Of a stretch of 61,790 nucleotides of DNA, positions 25,738 through 34,535 are shown piece by piece. Each line of letters opens with the position of its first letter. Within the stretch, counting starts at the first letter, position 1. The notes below the pieces were generated by a model, which was not told the DNA's origin, did not search any database, and saw nothing but the letters and a program-made list of their open reading frames with translations. A program made the position numbers and the translations under genes. The stretch spans positions 1 to 61,790 of the forward strand of contig SVFV01000020.1 of the NCBI GenBank assembly GCA_015056655.1, in the 5' to 3' direction. The DNA is from Butyrivibrio sp. (lineage in GTDB: Bacteria; Bacillota; Clostridia; Lachnospirales; Lachnospiraceae).

Positions 25738-26613
25738 TCAGCCTTTTACCGCTCCTCCGGTTACACCCTCAACATAGTATTTCTGCAGGAACAGGAATAA
25801 CAGTGTTACAGGTATGGCAATCAAAACACCACCTGCGCAGAATCTTGTGAAGTATCCCTGATAATCTCCTGTGTTCATCCATCTGTACATGGAAACTGCA
25901 GCATTGTAACTCTTATCATGACCAAATGCAATATATGAAGCGAATACATAATCATTCCAAGGAGCCATGAATGCTACAAGCATTGTGTAGATAATGATTG
26001 GCTTACTCATAGGAAGTGTCATGGTAAAGAATACTCTCGCTCTTGATGCGCCGTCGATACGAGCAGCTTCATCAAGTGCCTTAGGAATAGTATCGAAGTA
26101 TCCCTTACATACGTAGTAACCCATACCTGAGCTTGCAACTGATACGAGAATCAAACCAGGGATAGCACCTGCCTGTGTAAGTCCCATCTGTTTAAGAAGG
26201 AAATACAAGCAGATCATTGTAAGGAATCCCGGGAACATACCAAGTATCAGCCAGAATTTCATAAGTGCTGTTCTTCCAGCAAATCTCATACGGCTAAGTG
26301 CATAGCTTACACAAAGAATGATGATTGTCTGAAGAACTGAAACGCATGATGCAATGATAACTGTGTTCAGATACCATCTCTTGAAGTTAGTCTCATTACC
26401 AAGTACAAATCTGTAGTTGTCCAGCGAAAAGTGCTTAGGAATTACATACCCAACAATTCCACCATACTCAACCTCAGGAAGGTATGATCTAAAGCTTCCA
26501 AGAACAAGTCCCACAAAAGGGAAAAGCCATATAATAACGATAATTGTAAGTGCCAGATATGCAAAGAAATTGCCAATGGCACGTTTCTTTTTCATTGAAG
26601 TCTCTTTTGCCAT
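25738..26613 (-). CDS. Carbohydrate ABC transporter permease, MalG type
   Basis: A 291-residue inner-membrane permease with six transmembrane segments. The ATPase-contact loop is 'EAARIDGASRARVFFTMTLP', the EAA motif of MalG/CUT1 permeases. It overlaps the first permease by one base (TAATG). With the first permease and binding lipoprotein it forms a CUT1 oligosaccharide importer; no ATPase gene is present, as is common when an MsmX-type shared ATPase is used. Substrate is inferred from the GH53 and GH35 neighbours as galacto-oligosaccharides. Confidence 0.93.
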   Translation of the reverse strand: MAKETSMKKKRAIGNFFAYLALTIIVIIWLFPFVGLVLGSFRSYLPEVEYGGIVGYVIPKHFSLDNYRFVLGNETNFKRWYLNTVIIASCVSVLQTIIILCVSYALSRMRFAGRTALMKFWLILGMFPGFLTMICLYFLLKQMGLTQAGAIPGLILVSVASSGMGYYVCKGYFDTIPKALDEAARIDGASRARVFFTMTLPMSKPIIIYTMLVAFMAPWNDYVFASYIAFGHDKSYNAAVSMYRWMNTGDYQGYFTRFCAGGVLIAIPVTLLFLFLQKYYVEGVTGGAVKG

Positions 26614-28013
26614 TACTGGAATCCCTCCTCATCCTTAACTGACGGTAACAATCTGTAAACTGAAAGTGAAACTACTGCTGTAACAATGAATACCATGATA
26701 CCGATAACCGCTGCCATCTTGTAGTTTGTATCATTGATAGTCATCTTATAGAGCCATGTAACAAGAAGGTCTGTACCACCTGCACCACCCGCATAGCTCA
26801 TGGACTTCGGTCCACCACCTGTCAAAAGATAAATAACGTTAAAGTTATTCAAGTTACCGGTGTATGAAGTAAGCAGGTAAGGACCTGTTACAAACAGCAT
26901 ATAAGGCATTGTGATATTCTTGAACATCTGCCAGGGAGTAGCACCATCAATTCTTGCACTCTCATAAAGATCCTCAGGAATATTCATAAGAAGTCCTGTA
27001 GCCATAAGCATAAGGTAAGGAATACCGATCCAAATGTTTACTACTACAATTGTTATCTTTGCAAGCAAGGGGTTTGTCCAGAACGGAATAGCGCTCTTTA
27101 TAATTCCAAGCTTCAAAAGAGTTGCATTTATAAGTCCTGCATTATCAAACATCTTTGAAACATACAAAAGGCTTACAAACTGAGGTATAGCAATAGTCAT
27201 AACAAGGCATGTACGCCAGAACTTTTTGAACTTAACTCCCTTTTTATTTATGAGGATTGCAACAGCAATTCCAAGGAAGTAATCAATAAAGGTAGCAAGG
27301 AAAGCCCAAACTACAGTCCAAAGAAGGACACTGAAGAATGTGCTACCAAAGCCATTCTGTCCAAATGAGAACAGATTTTTAAAGTTTTCAAGTCCAACCC
27401 ATGTGAAAAGCTTAGTCGGAGCCTGATGAGTCGCATCATAGTTTGTAAACGCGACACATATCATGAAAATGATGGGCAACACAGTGAAGGCAAATACACC
27501 TGTCACCGGCAGCGCCAACAATGTTTTGTCAAAATTAGAATCAAAAAGAGAATGGAAATCTGCTTTGTTTCCAGGAAGCTTCTTGCCCTGCTTTAATGCA
27601 AGCTCCTCTCTTCTGTTTTCTCTGATATTCATTCTCCAGAGAATTATCAAAAATACCACAAAGATAAGTGTAAGAAGACCAAACAGCAAAATAAGGAATG
27701 AATGATCTCCATAAACTGTTTTTCTATGCTTCTTTGTAGTTTCAATTGTTCCCAAAGTTCCGAGCTTTGACAGATACTTTCCGCCGAAAGCACTAAGGAA
27801 CCAGAAGAACAGTATTTCAACTACAAGATACATCAGTCCTCTCAGAGTCTGTCCTCTGAGAATCGGGCCAATACCCATGATTATGAAGGAGAGCTTTGTT
27901 TTCCAGTCGCCTTCTATAAAAGTAACACCTATATCCTTCAGGTTATTCCCTATAACAGAAAAAAATCTGCCTATGGGATTCTGTTTCGAATTAGACGCAT
28001 TATCACTACTCAT
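26613..28013 (-). CDS. Carbohydrate ABC transporter permease, MalF type, with long N-terminus
   Basis: A 466-residue CUT1 permease. The EAA loop is 'ESARIDGATPWQMFKNITMP' near residue 385. The N-terminal 175 residues carry additional membrane segments (about 48-80 and 100-125) and a charged linker before the six core helices, longer than the ~300 residues of minimal permeases but seen in other Firmicute MalF proteins. It is the first gene after the intercistronic terminator at 28071-28104 and its start is preceded by a weak AGAGGAGAACG site. Confidence 0.9.
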   Translation of the reverse strand: MSSDNASNSKQNPIGRFFSVIGNNLKDIGVTFIEGDWKTKLSFIIMGIGPILRGQTLRGLMYLVVEILFFWFLSAFGGKYLSKLGTLGTIETTKKHRKTVYGDHSFLILLFGLLTLIFVVFLIILWRMNIRENRREELALKQGKKLPGNKADFHSLFDSNFDKTLLALPVTGVFAFTVLPIIFMICVAFTNYDATHQAPTKLFTWVGLENFKNLFSFGQNGFGSTFFSVLLWTVVWAFLATFIDYFLGIAVAILINKKGVKFKKFWRTCLVMTIAIPQFVSLLYVSKMFDNAGLINATLLKLGIIKSAIPFWTNPLLAKITIVVVNIWIGIPYLMLMATGLLMNIPEDLYESARIDGATPWQMFKNITMPYMLFVTGPYLLTSYTGNLNNFNVIYLLTGGGPKSMSYAGGAGGTDLLVTWLYKMTINDTNYKMAAVIGIMVFIVTAVVSLSVYRLLPSVKDEEGFQ

Positions 28014-28070
28014 AGCGTTCTCCTCTGCTTATTGCGTGTCCATTAACCCAGTTGTTTTCATTTCTTTTAA

Positions 28071-28104
28071 AAAACCGGCAGAAGGCAAAGCTTCTGCCGG
28101 TTTT
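28071..28104 (-). terminator. Strong terminator between binding-protein and permease genes
   Basis: AAAACCGGCAGAAG pairs perfectly with CTTCTGCCGGTTTT (14 bp, 6-base loop), followed on the minus strand by seven T. It lies about 100 bases after the binding-protein stop and upstream of the permeases, so it should make the binding protein more abundant than the permeases, with read-through for the rest. Confidence 0.85.
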
Positions 28105-28120
28105 CGAAGATCAATATTTC

Positions 28121-28192
28121 ACAAGGTAGTTCTGCTCTCGCTTTGCTCGCCAGAACAAACTTCTGACTAGATTCGAAAGAACCTCATCAAGT
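28121..28192 (-). repeat. Structured intercistronic repeat, copy 2
   Basis: A 72-base element starting eight bases after the binding-protein stop. Stem GTTCTG/CAGAAC with a 16-base loop differing from copy 1 by one base. Flanking words ACAAGG, ACTAG, TCGA, ACCTC and CAAGT are also shared with copy 1. Confidence 0.65.
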
Positions 28193-28200
28193 CATCAGTT

Positions 28201-29562
28201 TTACTGTGCAAGACCAACTACTGTCTCCTGGAATGTAGCAAGTGCAGCCTTGAGATCATCATCAGATGCGCTCTGGAATGAACCAGTTACATCGCCTGCA
28301 AGTGCTTCAGCATTTGACCAGTAGTCACCAGGATACTGACCCTGAGGAATTGTGAATGCAAACTGCTCTGAAAGAGCTGAAAGAGCTGCGTCAGCCTTTA
28401 CTGCATCGTTCTCCTGAGCCTTAAGGTTTGAAGGGCCCCAACCTACTGCATTGTATCTAGCAAGCTGAACATCTTCGCTTGTAAGGTACTGAGCAAGTGC
28501 ATCACATACAGCAAGCTTGTTGTCGTCTTCCTGAGGCTTAACACCAAGAAGTTTGCATCCGTTGAATCCGCTCATCTGGTACTCAGCACCGTCTGAACCT
28601 GTGAATGTAGGAAGCTTAGCGCAAGCGTAGTTGTCGCCGAAAGCAGCCTTAACTACATCTGCATCCCATGTACCATCGATGATTGCTGCATAATCAACTG
28701 CATCACCAGCTGATGAACCAGGCTGGAAAGCCTTAGAAGAAGCAACTTCGATCATCTCCTTAAGAGCTACAAGACCCTTATCGGAATCATAGTCACAGTT
28801 GCAAGCTGTGAAGTTACCATCATTGTCAGAATCATATGTAAGTGTGCAGCCTGTTCCGAAGAAGAATGCTACCTGATACCAACCTGTAAGATCCATGTAG
28901 AAGTTCTTACCAGCTGCTTCGCACTGCTCAAGGACGCCTTCAAGTGTAGAAGGATCTGTAACAACGCTCTTATCATAGTAAAGGAAATATCCGTTATCAG
29001 CTGTCATAGGATAAGAATAAAGTGTATCACCAACTGTAGCTGCTGTTACAGCACCTGCAGCGTTCTCACTCTTGATTGCATCAACGTTCTCAGGAGCAAC
29101 CTCCTCAAGAGCACCTGCTGCAACAAGTCTAGCTGTCTGATCCTGTGCAAAACCGAAGATATCAGCACCAGCTGTTACGTCTGTGATCATGTTTGTAGCA
29201 GCATCACCTTCACCAACGGGCTCAACTGTTACTGTGTAACCAGCAAACTGAGGATTCTCATCCATGAAAGTTTTGATTGTGTCATTTGTGAAATCTACAA
29301 CATTGTCAGCAACCCAAACCTTGATCTCGCCTGTGCCATAATCAGCATCCTCAGGAGCTTCAGCTGCTTCCTCAGTTGCCTCTTCAACAGCTTCTGCTGT
29401 CTCTTCTACAGCCTCCTCTGTTGCATCAGCTGTTTCCTCAACAGCATCTGCTACGCTCTCAGCTGTATCTGCTGCTGTATCTGCAGCACTATTGCCACAT
29501 CCGCTGAGCATTGCAGCTGACATAGCAACTGTCAGTAAAACTGATACCATTTTCTTTTTCAT
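28201..29562 (-). CDS. Sugar ABC transporter substrate-binding lipoprotein
   Basis: A 453-residue extracellular solute-binding protein (family 1, maltodextrin-type). The lipobox ends at Cys22 ('AMLSGC'). Residues 25-75 form an Ala/Glu/Thr-rich linker with heptad-like repeats ('AEAVEEATEEAAEA') that would hold the domain off the membrane. The mature domain shows 'IKVWVADNVVDFTND', 'AADNGYFLYYD'-like and 'MSGFNGCKLLGVKPQ' segments of this family. GGAGGG precedes the ATG. It is the promoter-proximal gene of the importer operon and probably binds galacto-oligosaccharides made by GH53. Confidence 0.93.
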   Translation of the reverse strand: MKKKMVSVLLTVAMSAAMLSGCGNSAADTAADTAESVADAVEETADATEEAVEETAEAVEEATEEAAEAPEDADYGTGEIKVWVADNVVDFTNDTIKTFMDENPQFAGYTVTVEPVGEGDAATNMITDVTAGADIFGFAQDQTARLVAAGALEEVAPENVDAIKSENAAGAVTAATVGDTLYSYPMTADNGYFLYYDKSVVTDPSTLEGVLEQCEAAGKNFYMDLTGWYQVAFFFGTGCTLTYDSDNDGNFTACNCDYDSDKGLVALKEMIEVASSKAFQPGSSAGDAVDYAAIIDGTWDADVVKAAFGDNYACAKLPTFTGSDGAEYQMSGFNGCKLLGVKPQEDDNKLAVCDALAQYLTSEDVQLARYNAVGWGPSNLKAQENDAVKADAALSALSEQFAFTIPQGQYPGDYWSNAEALAGDVTGSFQSASDDDLKAALATFQETVVGLAQ

Positions 29563-29616
29563 TTTTTACCCTCCATTATGTGCTTTACCTAGCGCAATTT
29601 TTTGCACTCTGCATAC

Positions 29617-29632
29617 CAACTTGCGCAATCGG
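29617..29632. promoter_or_regulatory. Operator-like site just downstream of the binding-protein promoter
   Basis: CCAACTTGCGCAATCG lies about 15-30 bases after the -10 element, ideal for repression. The word CGRTTGCGCA on the minus strand recurs at 29762-29771, and TTGCGCAA is palindromic. Confidence 0.5.
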
Positions 29633-29646
29633 TTGTTCTAATCGTT

Positions 29647-29675
29647 ATTGTAATTCCGTATTTTCTTAGCGTCAA
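29647..29675 (-). promoter_or_regulatory. Promoter of the galactan importer operon
   Basis: On the minus strand TTGACG, a 17-base spacer, then TACAAT: a near-consensus sigma-A promoter 85-113 bases before the binding-protein start codon. Confidence 0.8.
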
Positions 29676-29729
29676 TGTTGTGTTTTTACTAATTTCATTT
29701 TGTATTTTTTGTATATATTTCACAACTTT

Positions 29730-29741
29730 GTTACCGGTAAC
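29730..29741. promoter_or_regulatory. Palindromic operator candidate
   Basis: GTTACCGGTAAC, a perfect 12-base palindrome about 55 bases upstream of the -35 element, compatible with LacI-family recognition. Confidence 0.5.
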
Positions 29742-29797
29742 GCTTATATATCAAAATCATGTGCGCAACCGCTTACGCTTCACTATATATAATGATT

Positions 29798-29809
29798 GGA
29801 AACGTTTCC
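29798..29809. promoter_or_regulatory. cre/LacI-like palindrome
   Basis: GGAAACGTTTCC within TTGGAAACGTTTCCGA, a perfect palindrome one base short of the catabolite-control (cre) consensus. It could bind CcpA or the local LacI protein. Confidence 0.55.
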
Positions 29810-29842
29810 GATTGATTTTCAATCACAAATGATTTTCATTTT

Positions 29843-31000
29843 TTATATTTTTCTGTAAAAACCCGCGCCATTTCGCATAACTACGCCCATAATACAAAGC
29901 TCCACGAGAACGTTCATTACTTCTGCAACTCCGATTTCAAAACCCTTTTTCAAAACGTTTTCATAAATTATCGCAGACGTCGTAGGATAGAAATCAAGTT
30001 CCGCAAATACCAGCTTTTGCGTATCATTTAGTTGCGCAAGAGTATTTTCTGAAAATGATTTTTCACCAGCAGATTCTCCATTATTTTCAATCTGACCACT
30101 TTCATCCCTTTTTTCACATTTGGGATCACCCATCCCACATCTTAAGTATTCGATAATATCCTCTGGGGAAGATGCTATAGATGCCCCTTGTTTTATTAGC
30201 TGATTGCATCCTTCACTTAGTGAATCGCAAACTCTTCCGGGAAGTGCAAAAACATCCTTTCCCTGTTCCAAAGCCATGTCCACAGTAATGAAGGTTCCGC
30301 TTTTCTGTCTTGCTTCTACCACCAGTATTACGTCAGACAGTCCACTGATTATCCTGTTCCTTGGTGGAAAATTCTGTGGCCTCGGTTCTGTTCCTGGCGG
30401 ATATTCAGAAATAAGTCCCCCATAGCTTTTTATGGCATCATAGAGCGCTATGTTCTCTTTGGGATAACATATATCCACACCACTTCCCAATACACCGAAG
30501 GTTTTTCCGCCGGCTTCTATCGCAGCCTGCTGCCCTATTCCGTCTATTCCTCTAGCCATACCACTTATTATCTGAACTCCCATATCCGCAAGCCTCTCAC
30601 CAAATCTCCTGGCTGCGTATCTGCCATATTCAGAATTATTCCTCGCTCCGATAATGGACACTGATGGTTTATCAGAGGCAGGAAGCTCTCCCAGGCAGTA
30701 AAGAGCAAATGGCGGATCCGGGATTTCACGGAGCTTTGCAGGATATCTACCGGAAAAGAACGGAATAAAATCTATTCCCCTTTTATATAAATATTCGTAT
30801 TCACCATCCACATCCCATGCACTCTTCTGCTTTTCAATAGCATTTACTAATCTGGTAGACAAAAACCTTGAAAGGTCTTTTCTACTCGCATTATAAACAT
30901 CTTCAAAGGAGTTAAATTCATCCATCAACTTAAAAATAGTTTTATTTCCTACCCCAGAAATGCTGTGGATCATATATGCATACTTTTCTTCATCGCTCAT
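29843..31000 (-). CDS. dprA: DNA processing protein DprA
   Basis: A 385-residue DprA/Smf protein, which loads RecA on incoming single-stranded DNA during transformation. An N-terminal helix-hairpin-like SAM domain (1-70) precedes the Rossmann-like core with 'SIIGARNNSEYGRYAARRF', 'QIISGMARGIDGIGQQAAI', 'TFGVLGSGVDICYP' and 'QNFPPRNRIISGL'. A winged-helix domain closes the protein. Its ATG overlaps the yifB stop by four bases (ATGA), so the two are translationally coupled, a frequent pairing in Firmicutes. The presence of pilT nearby is compatible with natural transformation but no competence pilus genes are seen. Confidence 0.95.
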   Translation of the reverse strand: MSDEEKYAYMIHSISGVGNKTIFKLMDEFNSFEDVYNASRKDLSRFLSTRLVNAIEKQKSAWDVDGEYEYLYKRGIDFIPFFSGRYPAKLREIPDPPFALYCLGELPASDKPSVSIIGARNNSEYGRYAARRFGERLADMGVQIISGMARGIDGIGQQAAIEAGGKTFGVLGSGVDICYPKENIALYDAIKSYGGLISEYPPGTEPRPQNFPPRNRIISGLSDVILVVEARQKSGTFITVDMALEQGKDVFALPGRVCDSLSEGCNQLIKQGASIASSPEDIIEYLRCGMGDPKCEKRDESGQIENNGESAGEKSFSENTLAQLNDTQKLVFAELDFYPTTSAIIYENVLKKGFEIGVAEVMNVLVELCIMGVVMRNGAGFYRKI

Positions 31001-32619
31001 ACAGCGGTCCTCCTTCCGCGGCCACCAAAGGTTATCTTCTCAGGAGTTTTCGCCGTCTTATTCCAATACTTTGAATCAGTCATTCTGTAGCAGGATGCCT
31101 CTGTAAGATGCCTTGCTTCAATTCTTTCAGAGCCATCAAGATCAGCTATGGTTCTCGATACTCTAAGCACCTTATGGTAGGCTCTGGCCGACAATTCCAT
31201 GGAATTAAAGATATTTTCCATAAGCCTTTGCTCTTTTATCCCAAGAGCGCAATATTTCTGAATCTGCGCAGGGCTCATTTCAGAATTGAAACGAATATTC
31301 TCATTCGCAAACCTCTTCTTCTGAATCTCCATGGCAGAAAGCACTCGTTTCCTGATATCTTTACTGGATTCATTGCAGCTACTGCCATGACTTAGTTCAC
31401 TGACATCTATCCTTGCAGCCTCAACGCAGATATCAATTCTGTCCAGAATAGGCCCGGATATCCTGCCAAGATATCTTGCGATCTCGTTTTCAGAGCATCT
31501 GCATTTATTTAAGTCAGGATAGTAGCCGCAAGGGCATGGGTTCATCGCTCCAACAAGAAGCATATCTGCAGGATAAGAAAAACTTCCTCCGCTCCTTGAA
31601 ATATGCACCACCCTATCCTCCAGAGGCTGCCTTAAAAGATTCAGGGTATTTCTTTTGAACTCAGTCATTTCATCAAGAAAAAGCACGCCTCTGTGAGCAA
31701 GAGAAATGACTCCCGGATGAGGCATTATTCCGCCTCCAGCCAGCGCCGATTCCGTAATCGAATGATGCGGACTCATAAACGGTCTCCTTGTAATTAGCGA
31801 CTCGCATTTCTTCAAAAGACCAGCCACGCTGTAAATCGAGGACACCTCCAGACTTTCTTCTTCAGTAAGCGGAGACATGATTCCGGGAATTCGCTTAGCA
31901 ATCATGCTTTTACCAGAGCCGGGAGGTCCAACTATCAATAGATGATGATATCCGGAAACCGCTATCTCAACAGCCCTTTTAACCGCACTCTGACCATTGA
32001 TCTCAGAAAAATCCAGCCCTTTTAGATATTCATATTGTTCTGCTCCAGCAGCAAAAAGCCTGTCGACATCCACATGTGTAGGCTGTATTACTGAATCTCT
32101 GTCCGAAGCAGAGGCTTTAAGATATGTCACAACCTCAGACAATGTACTGACACCTATAGTCTTAAGTCCTCTTACAACCGCACCTTCACCGGCATTATCC
32201 TTTGGCAGGATACAGGTTTTATACCCCATCTTGTAGGCATGAGTTGCCATAGGAAGAACACCACTTACTGCCTTGACTTCACCGTCAAGTCCAAGCTCAC
32301 CAAGAATAAGCGTATCCTTTAGAGACCTATCATCTATCTCTCCCATTGCACACAAAATCCCTACAGCAAGAGGCAGATCCACCGCTATTCCCGTTTTCCT
32401 GATATCAGCAGGGGACAGATTAACAGTCACTCTCATAGGCGGAAGCGGAAATCCAGCATTTTTCATAGCAACACGAACTCTGTCTGCTGCCTCTCTGACT
32501 TCACCGCTCATAAAACCAACCATATTGAACATAGGAAGTCCATCAGCCAGATCCACTTCAACCTGCATCAGGTACGGCTGTATCCCTTTAACCGCACCCG
32601 AAACTACAGTACTAAACAT
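30997..32619 (-). CDS. YifB/ComM-family Mg-chelatase-like AAA ATPase
   Basis: A 540-residue protein of the YifB/ComM family; in proteobacteria ComM is a helicase aiding branch migration during transformation. Residues 1-165 are a Lon-protease-like domain ('VNLSPADIRKTGIAVDLPLA'). The AAA core has Walker A 'GPPGSGKSMIAKR', Walker B 'VLFLDEMTEF' and a four-cysteine insertion ('CPCGYYPDLNKCRCSE'). A C-terminal Mg-chelatase domain follows. The start at 32619 is chosen because AAAGGAG precedes it. That site is buried in a hairpin with a T-run (see the leader entry). It forms an operon with dprA. Confidence 0.93.
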   Translation of the reverse strand: MFSTVVSGAVKGIQPYLMQVEVDLADGLPMFNMVGFMSGEVREAADRVRVAMKNAGFPLPPMRVTVNLSPADIRKTGIAVDLPLAVGILCAMGEIDDRSLKDTLILGELGLDGEVKAVSGVLPMATHAYKMGYKTCILPKDNAGEGAVVRGLKTIGVSTLSEVVTYLKASASDRDSVIQPTHVDVDRLFAAGAEQYEYLKGLDFSEINGQSAVKRAVEIAVSGYHHLLIVGPPGSGKSMIAKRIPGIMSPLTEEESLEVSSIYSVAGLLKKCESLITRRPFMSPHHSITESALAGGGIMPHPGVISLAHRGVLFLDEMTEFKRNTLNLLRQPLEDRVVHISRSGGSFSYPADMLLVGAMNPCPCGYYPDLNKCRCSENEIARYLGRISGPILDRIDICVEAARIDVSELSHGSSCNESSKDIRKRVLSAMEIQKKRFANENIRFNSEMSPAQIQKYCALGIKEQRLMENIFNSMELSARAYHKVLRVSRTIADLDGSERIEARHLTEASCYRMTDSKYWNKTAKTPEKITFGGRGRRTAV

Positions 32620-32620
32620 A

Positions 32621-32657
32621 AAAAACTCCTTTCGGGGCATAAAATGCCCCCAAAGGA
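32621..32657 (-). terminator. Leader hairpin with T-run overlapping the yifB ribosome site
   Basis: On the minus strand TCCTTT-g-GGGGCAT-ttt-ATGCCCC-g-AAAGGA forms a 13-bp stem with one mismatch, followed by GTTTTTTATG. The 3' arm is the Shine-Dalgarno sequence of yifB and the T-run ends at its start codon. It can act as terminator of upstream transcription and as sequestering hairpin. Confidence 0.7.
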
Positions 32658-32774
32658 CTTTGCTACTTTTACCGGTTCAAAAACCAAAATGAAAAATTAC
32701 GGAGACACTCCGTCGGAAATCTTTTTCATTATACAGATATCAAATTATTTTGCAACCCCAAGAGAGCTTCAGCC

Positions 32775-34535
32775 TCATTCAGCCTGAAGATACATCTGGG
32801 CATAATAACCCTTTTTAGCCAGAAGTTCATCATGAGTACCCACTTCTTTGATATCACCATTCATCATGAAAATAATCTTATCCGCATTCTTGATAGTGAA
32901 AAGTCTGTGGGCGATCATGAAGCAGGTACGACCCTCCATAAGCTTTTCCATAGCTCTGGCTATAAGGTATTCTGTTCGGCTATCCACCTGGCTCGTCGCC
33001 TCATCAAGTATCAATATCTTAGGATCAGACAATATACACCTTGCTATAGCCAGAAGCTGCATCTCACCTGAGCTGAGGGCAGAATTCTCCGTAGAAATAT
33101 ATGTATTGTAGCCATTTGGAAGCTTACGAATTATGTCATCACAGTTCGCTATCTTTGCAGCTTTTATAATGTCCTCTTCTGAGGCACCCTTCTTACCATA
33201 ACCAATATTCTCAGCTATGGTGCCATCGAATATCCAGGAATCCTGAAGTACCATTCCAAAGGAGCTTCGAACATCCTCAATGTTAAGCTTGGAAGTATCC
33301 CTTCCATCCATAAGAATACGTCCGCCATTTATGTCATAAAAACGCATCAGCAAATTGATAAGAGTAGTTTTGCCAGCGCCTGAAGGTCCAACAATCGCTA
33401 TTGTAGATCCGCCATTTGCATCAAAGGATACATCTTCCATCAGAGTTTTCTCCGGAACATAGCCAAATCTTACATGCTCAAAGCTGATATTGCCCTTAAG
33501 ATTTGCAACCTCAAACTTTTCTGCGCCTTGCTGCTCGGGAATTTCATCCTCATCCAGGAAATGCATAACCCTTCTCATGGCCGCTGAAGCTTCCAGTATG
33601 GAATTGATCGATGATGCAATGGATGTCATGGGAGAATTCAGCATGTTTCCGTAAAACAGGAATGCCTGAAAAGCGCCCAGTGTCAGATTTCCACGTATCA
33701 TCATACCTCCACCAATAAGGCATAAGAGAATAAAGGACGCATTATTGGAAAGAGAGCCCAAGGGTATCATGAATCCCGATACAAATCTTGACTTTACATA
33801 TTCCTTAAAATAATCACTGTTAATACTGTCAAATTCAGTCTGCTTCTCCTTTGTACATCCAAAGGATTTTATTATGGTGTGGTTTGCACAGCTATCAGAG
33901 ACAAAGGCATTAAGCTTTGCCTGAGTCTGCATCTGAGCAGCAAACATCTTGGTTGTCATCTTGCTTATTGCCATCATAAGAAGCAAGGTAAGCGGCAGGG
34001 TTATCACATAGATGATAGTAAGCTTCCAGTTAGTTACCAGCATCATTATGAAAATTCCCACAAGAAGAACAGCCTGACCAAGTAAGGTGGGAACAGATGA
34101 TTCGAGAGCTGTACCCACTGTCAGAATATCCGTGGTAGCAACCGCCTGTAATTCTCCTGCAGGGTGTGTGTCCAGAAATCCAAATGAAAGACGGTTGAAC
34201 TTCTTTGCAGTCTTATCCCTTAGTCTTTTGGAAAGTGTCTGGGATATTCTGACCATGTTTTTCTGGACAAATCCATCTATGCCATTTCCCACGAAGTAGA
34301 GAATTCCTGTGATACATGCAAGCATAAGGATTTTATTAAAGTTAAGTATCCCTGTGCTTAGATACAGTGTAAGCTCGTCTGTTATTCTTCCGGCAACTTT
34401 AGGCGCAACCGCAAGACCAACTTTTCCAATAGCCGTAACGACAATGGTAAAAGTCAGAAGCTTCTTCATATCTGAAATATTTGCAAGGATGCCTTTTAAA
34501 ACGGAGCTTTTTTCTTTATTCTTTTTATCTGTCAT
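32775..34535 (-). CDS. Heterodimeric ABC exporter subunit (catalytic-Glu half)
   Basis: A 586-residue ABC half-transporter: six-helix exporter domain (1-330), then nucleotide-binding domain with Walker A 'GPSGAGKTT', a deviant signature 'LSSGEMQ' and intact Walker B 'ILILDEATSQVD' with the catalytic glutamate. Its partner has the canonical signature but Asp in place of that Glu. This is the pattern of heterodimeric exporters (such as TM287/288) with one degenerate ATP site. The ATG at 34535 overlaps the partner's stop (ATGA); GGAGG precedes it. Substrate unknown; the operon suggests an amide or peptide-like product. Confidence 0.93.
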   Translation of the reverse strand: MTDKKNKEKSSVLKGILANISDMKKLLTFTIVVTAIGKVGLAVAPKVAGRITDELTLYLSTGILNFNKILMLACITGILYFVGNGIDGFVQKNMVRISQTLSKRLRDKTAKKFNRLSFGFLDTHPAGELQAVATTDILTVGTALESSVPTLLGQAVLLVGIFIMMLVTNWKLTIIYVITLPLTLLLMMAISKMTTKMFAAQMQTQAKLNAFVSDSCANHTIIKSFGCTKEKQTEFDSINSDYFKEYVKSRFVSGFMIPLGSLSNNASFILLCLIGGGMMIRGNLTLGAFQAFLFYGNMLNSPMTSIASSINSILEASAAMRRVMHFLDEDEIPEQQGAEKFEVANLKGNISFEHVRFGYVPEKTLMEDVSFDANGGSTIAIVGPSGAGKTTLINLLMRFYDINGGRILMDGRDTSKLNIEDVRSSFGMVLQDSWIFDGTIAENIGYGKKGASEEDIIKAAKIANCDDIIRKLPNGYNTYISTENSALSSGEMQLLAIARCILSDPKILILDEATSQVDSRTEYLIARAMEKLMEGRTCFMIAHRLFTIKNADKIIFMMNGDIKEVGTHDELLAKKGYYAQMYLQAE

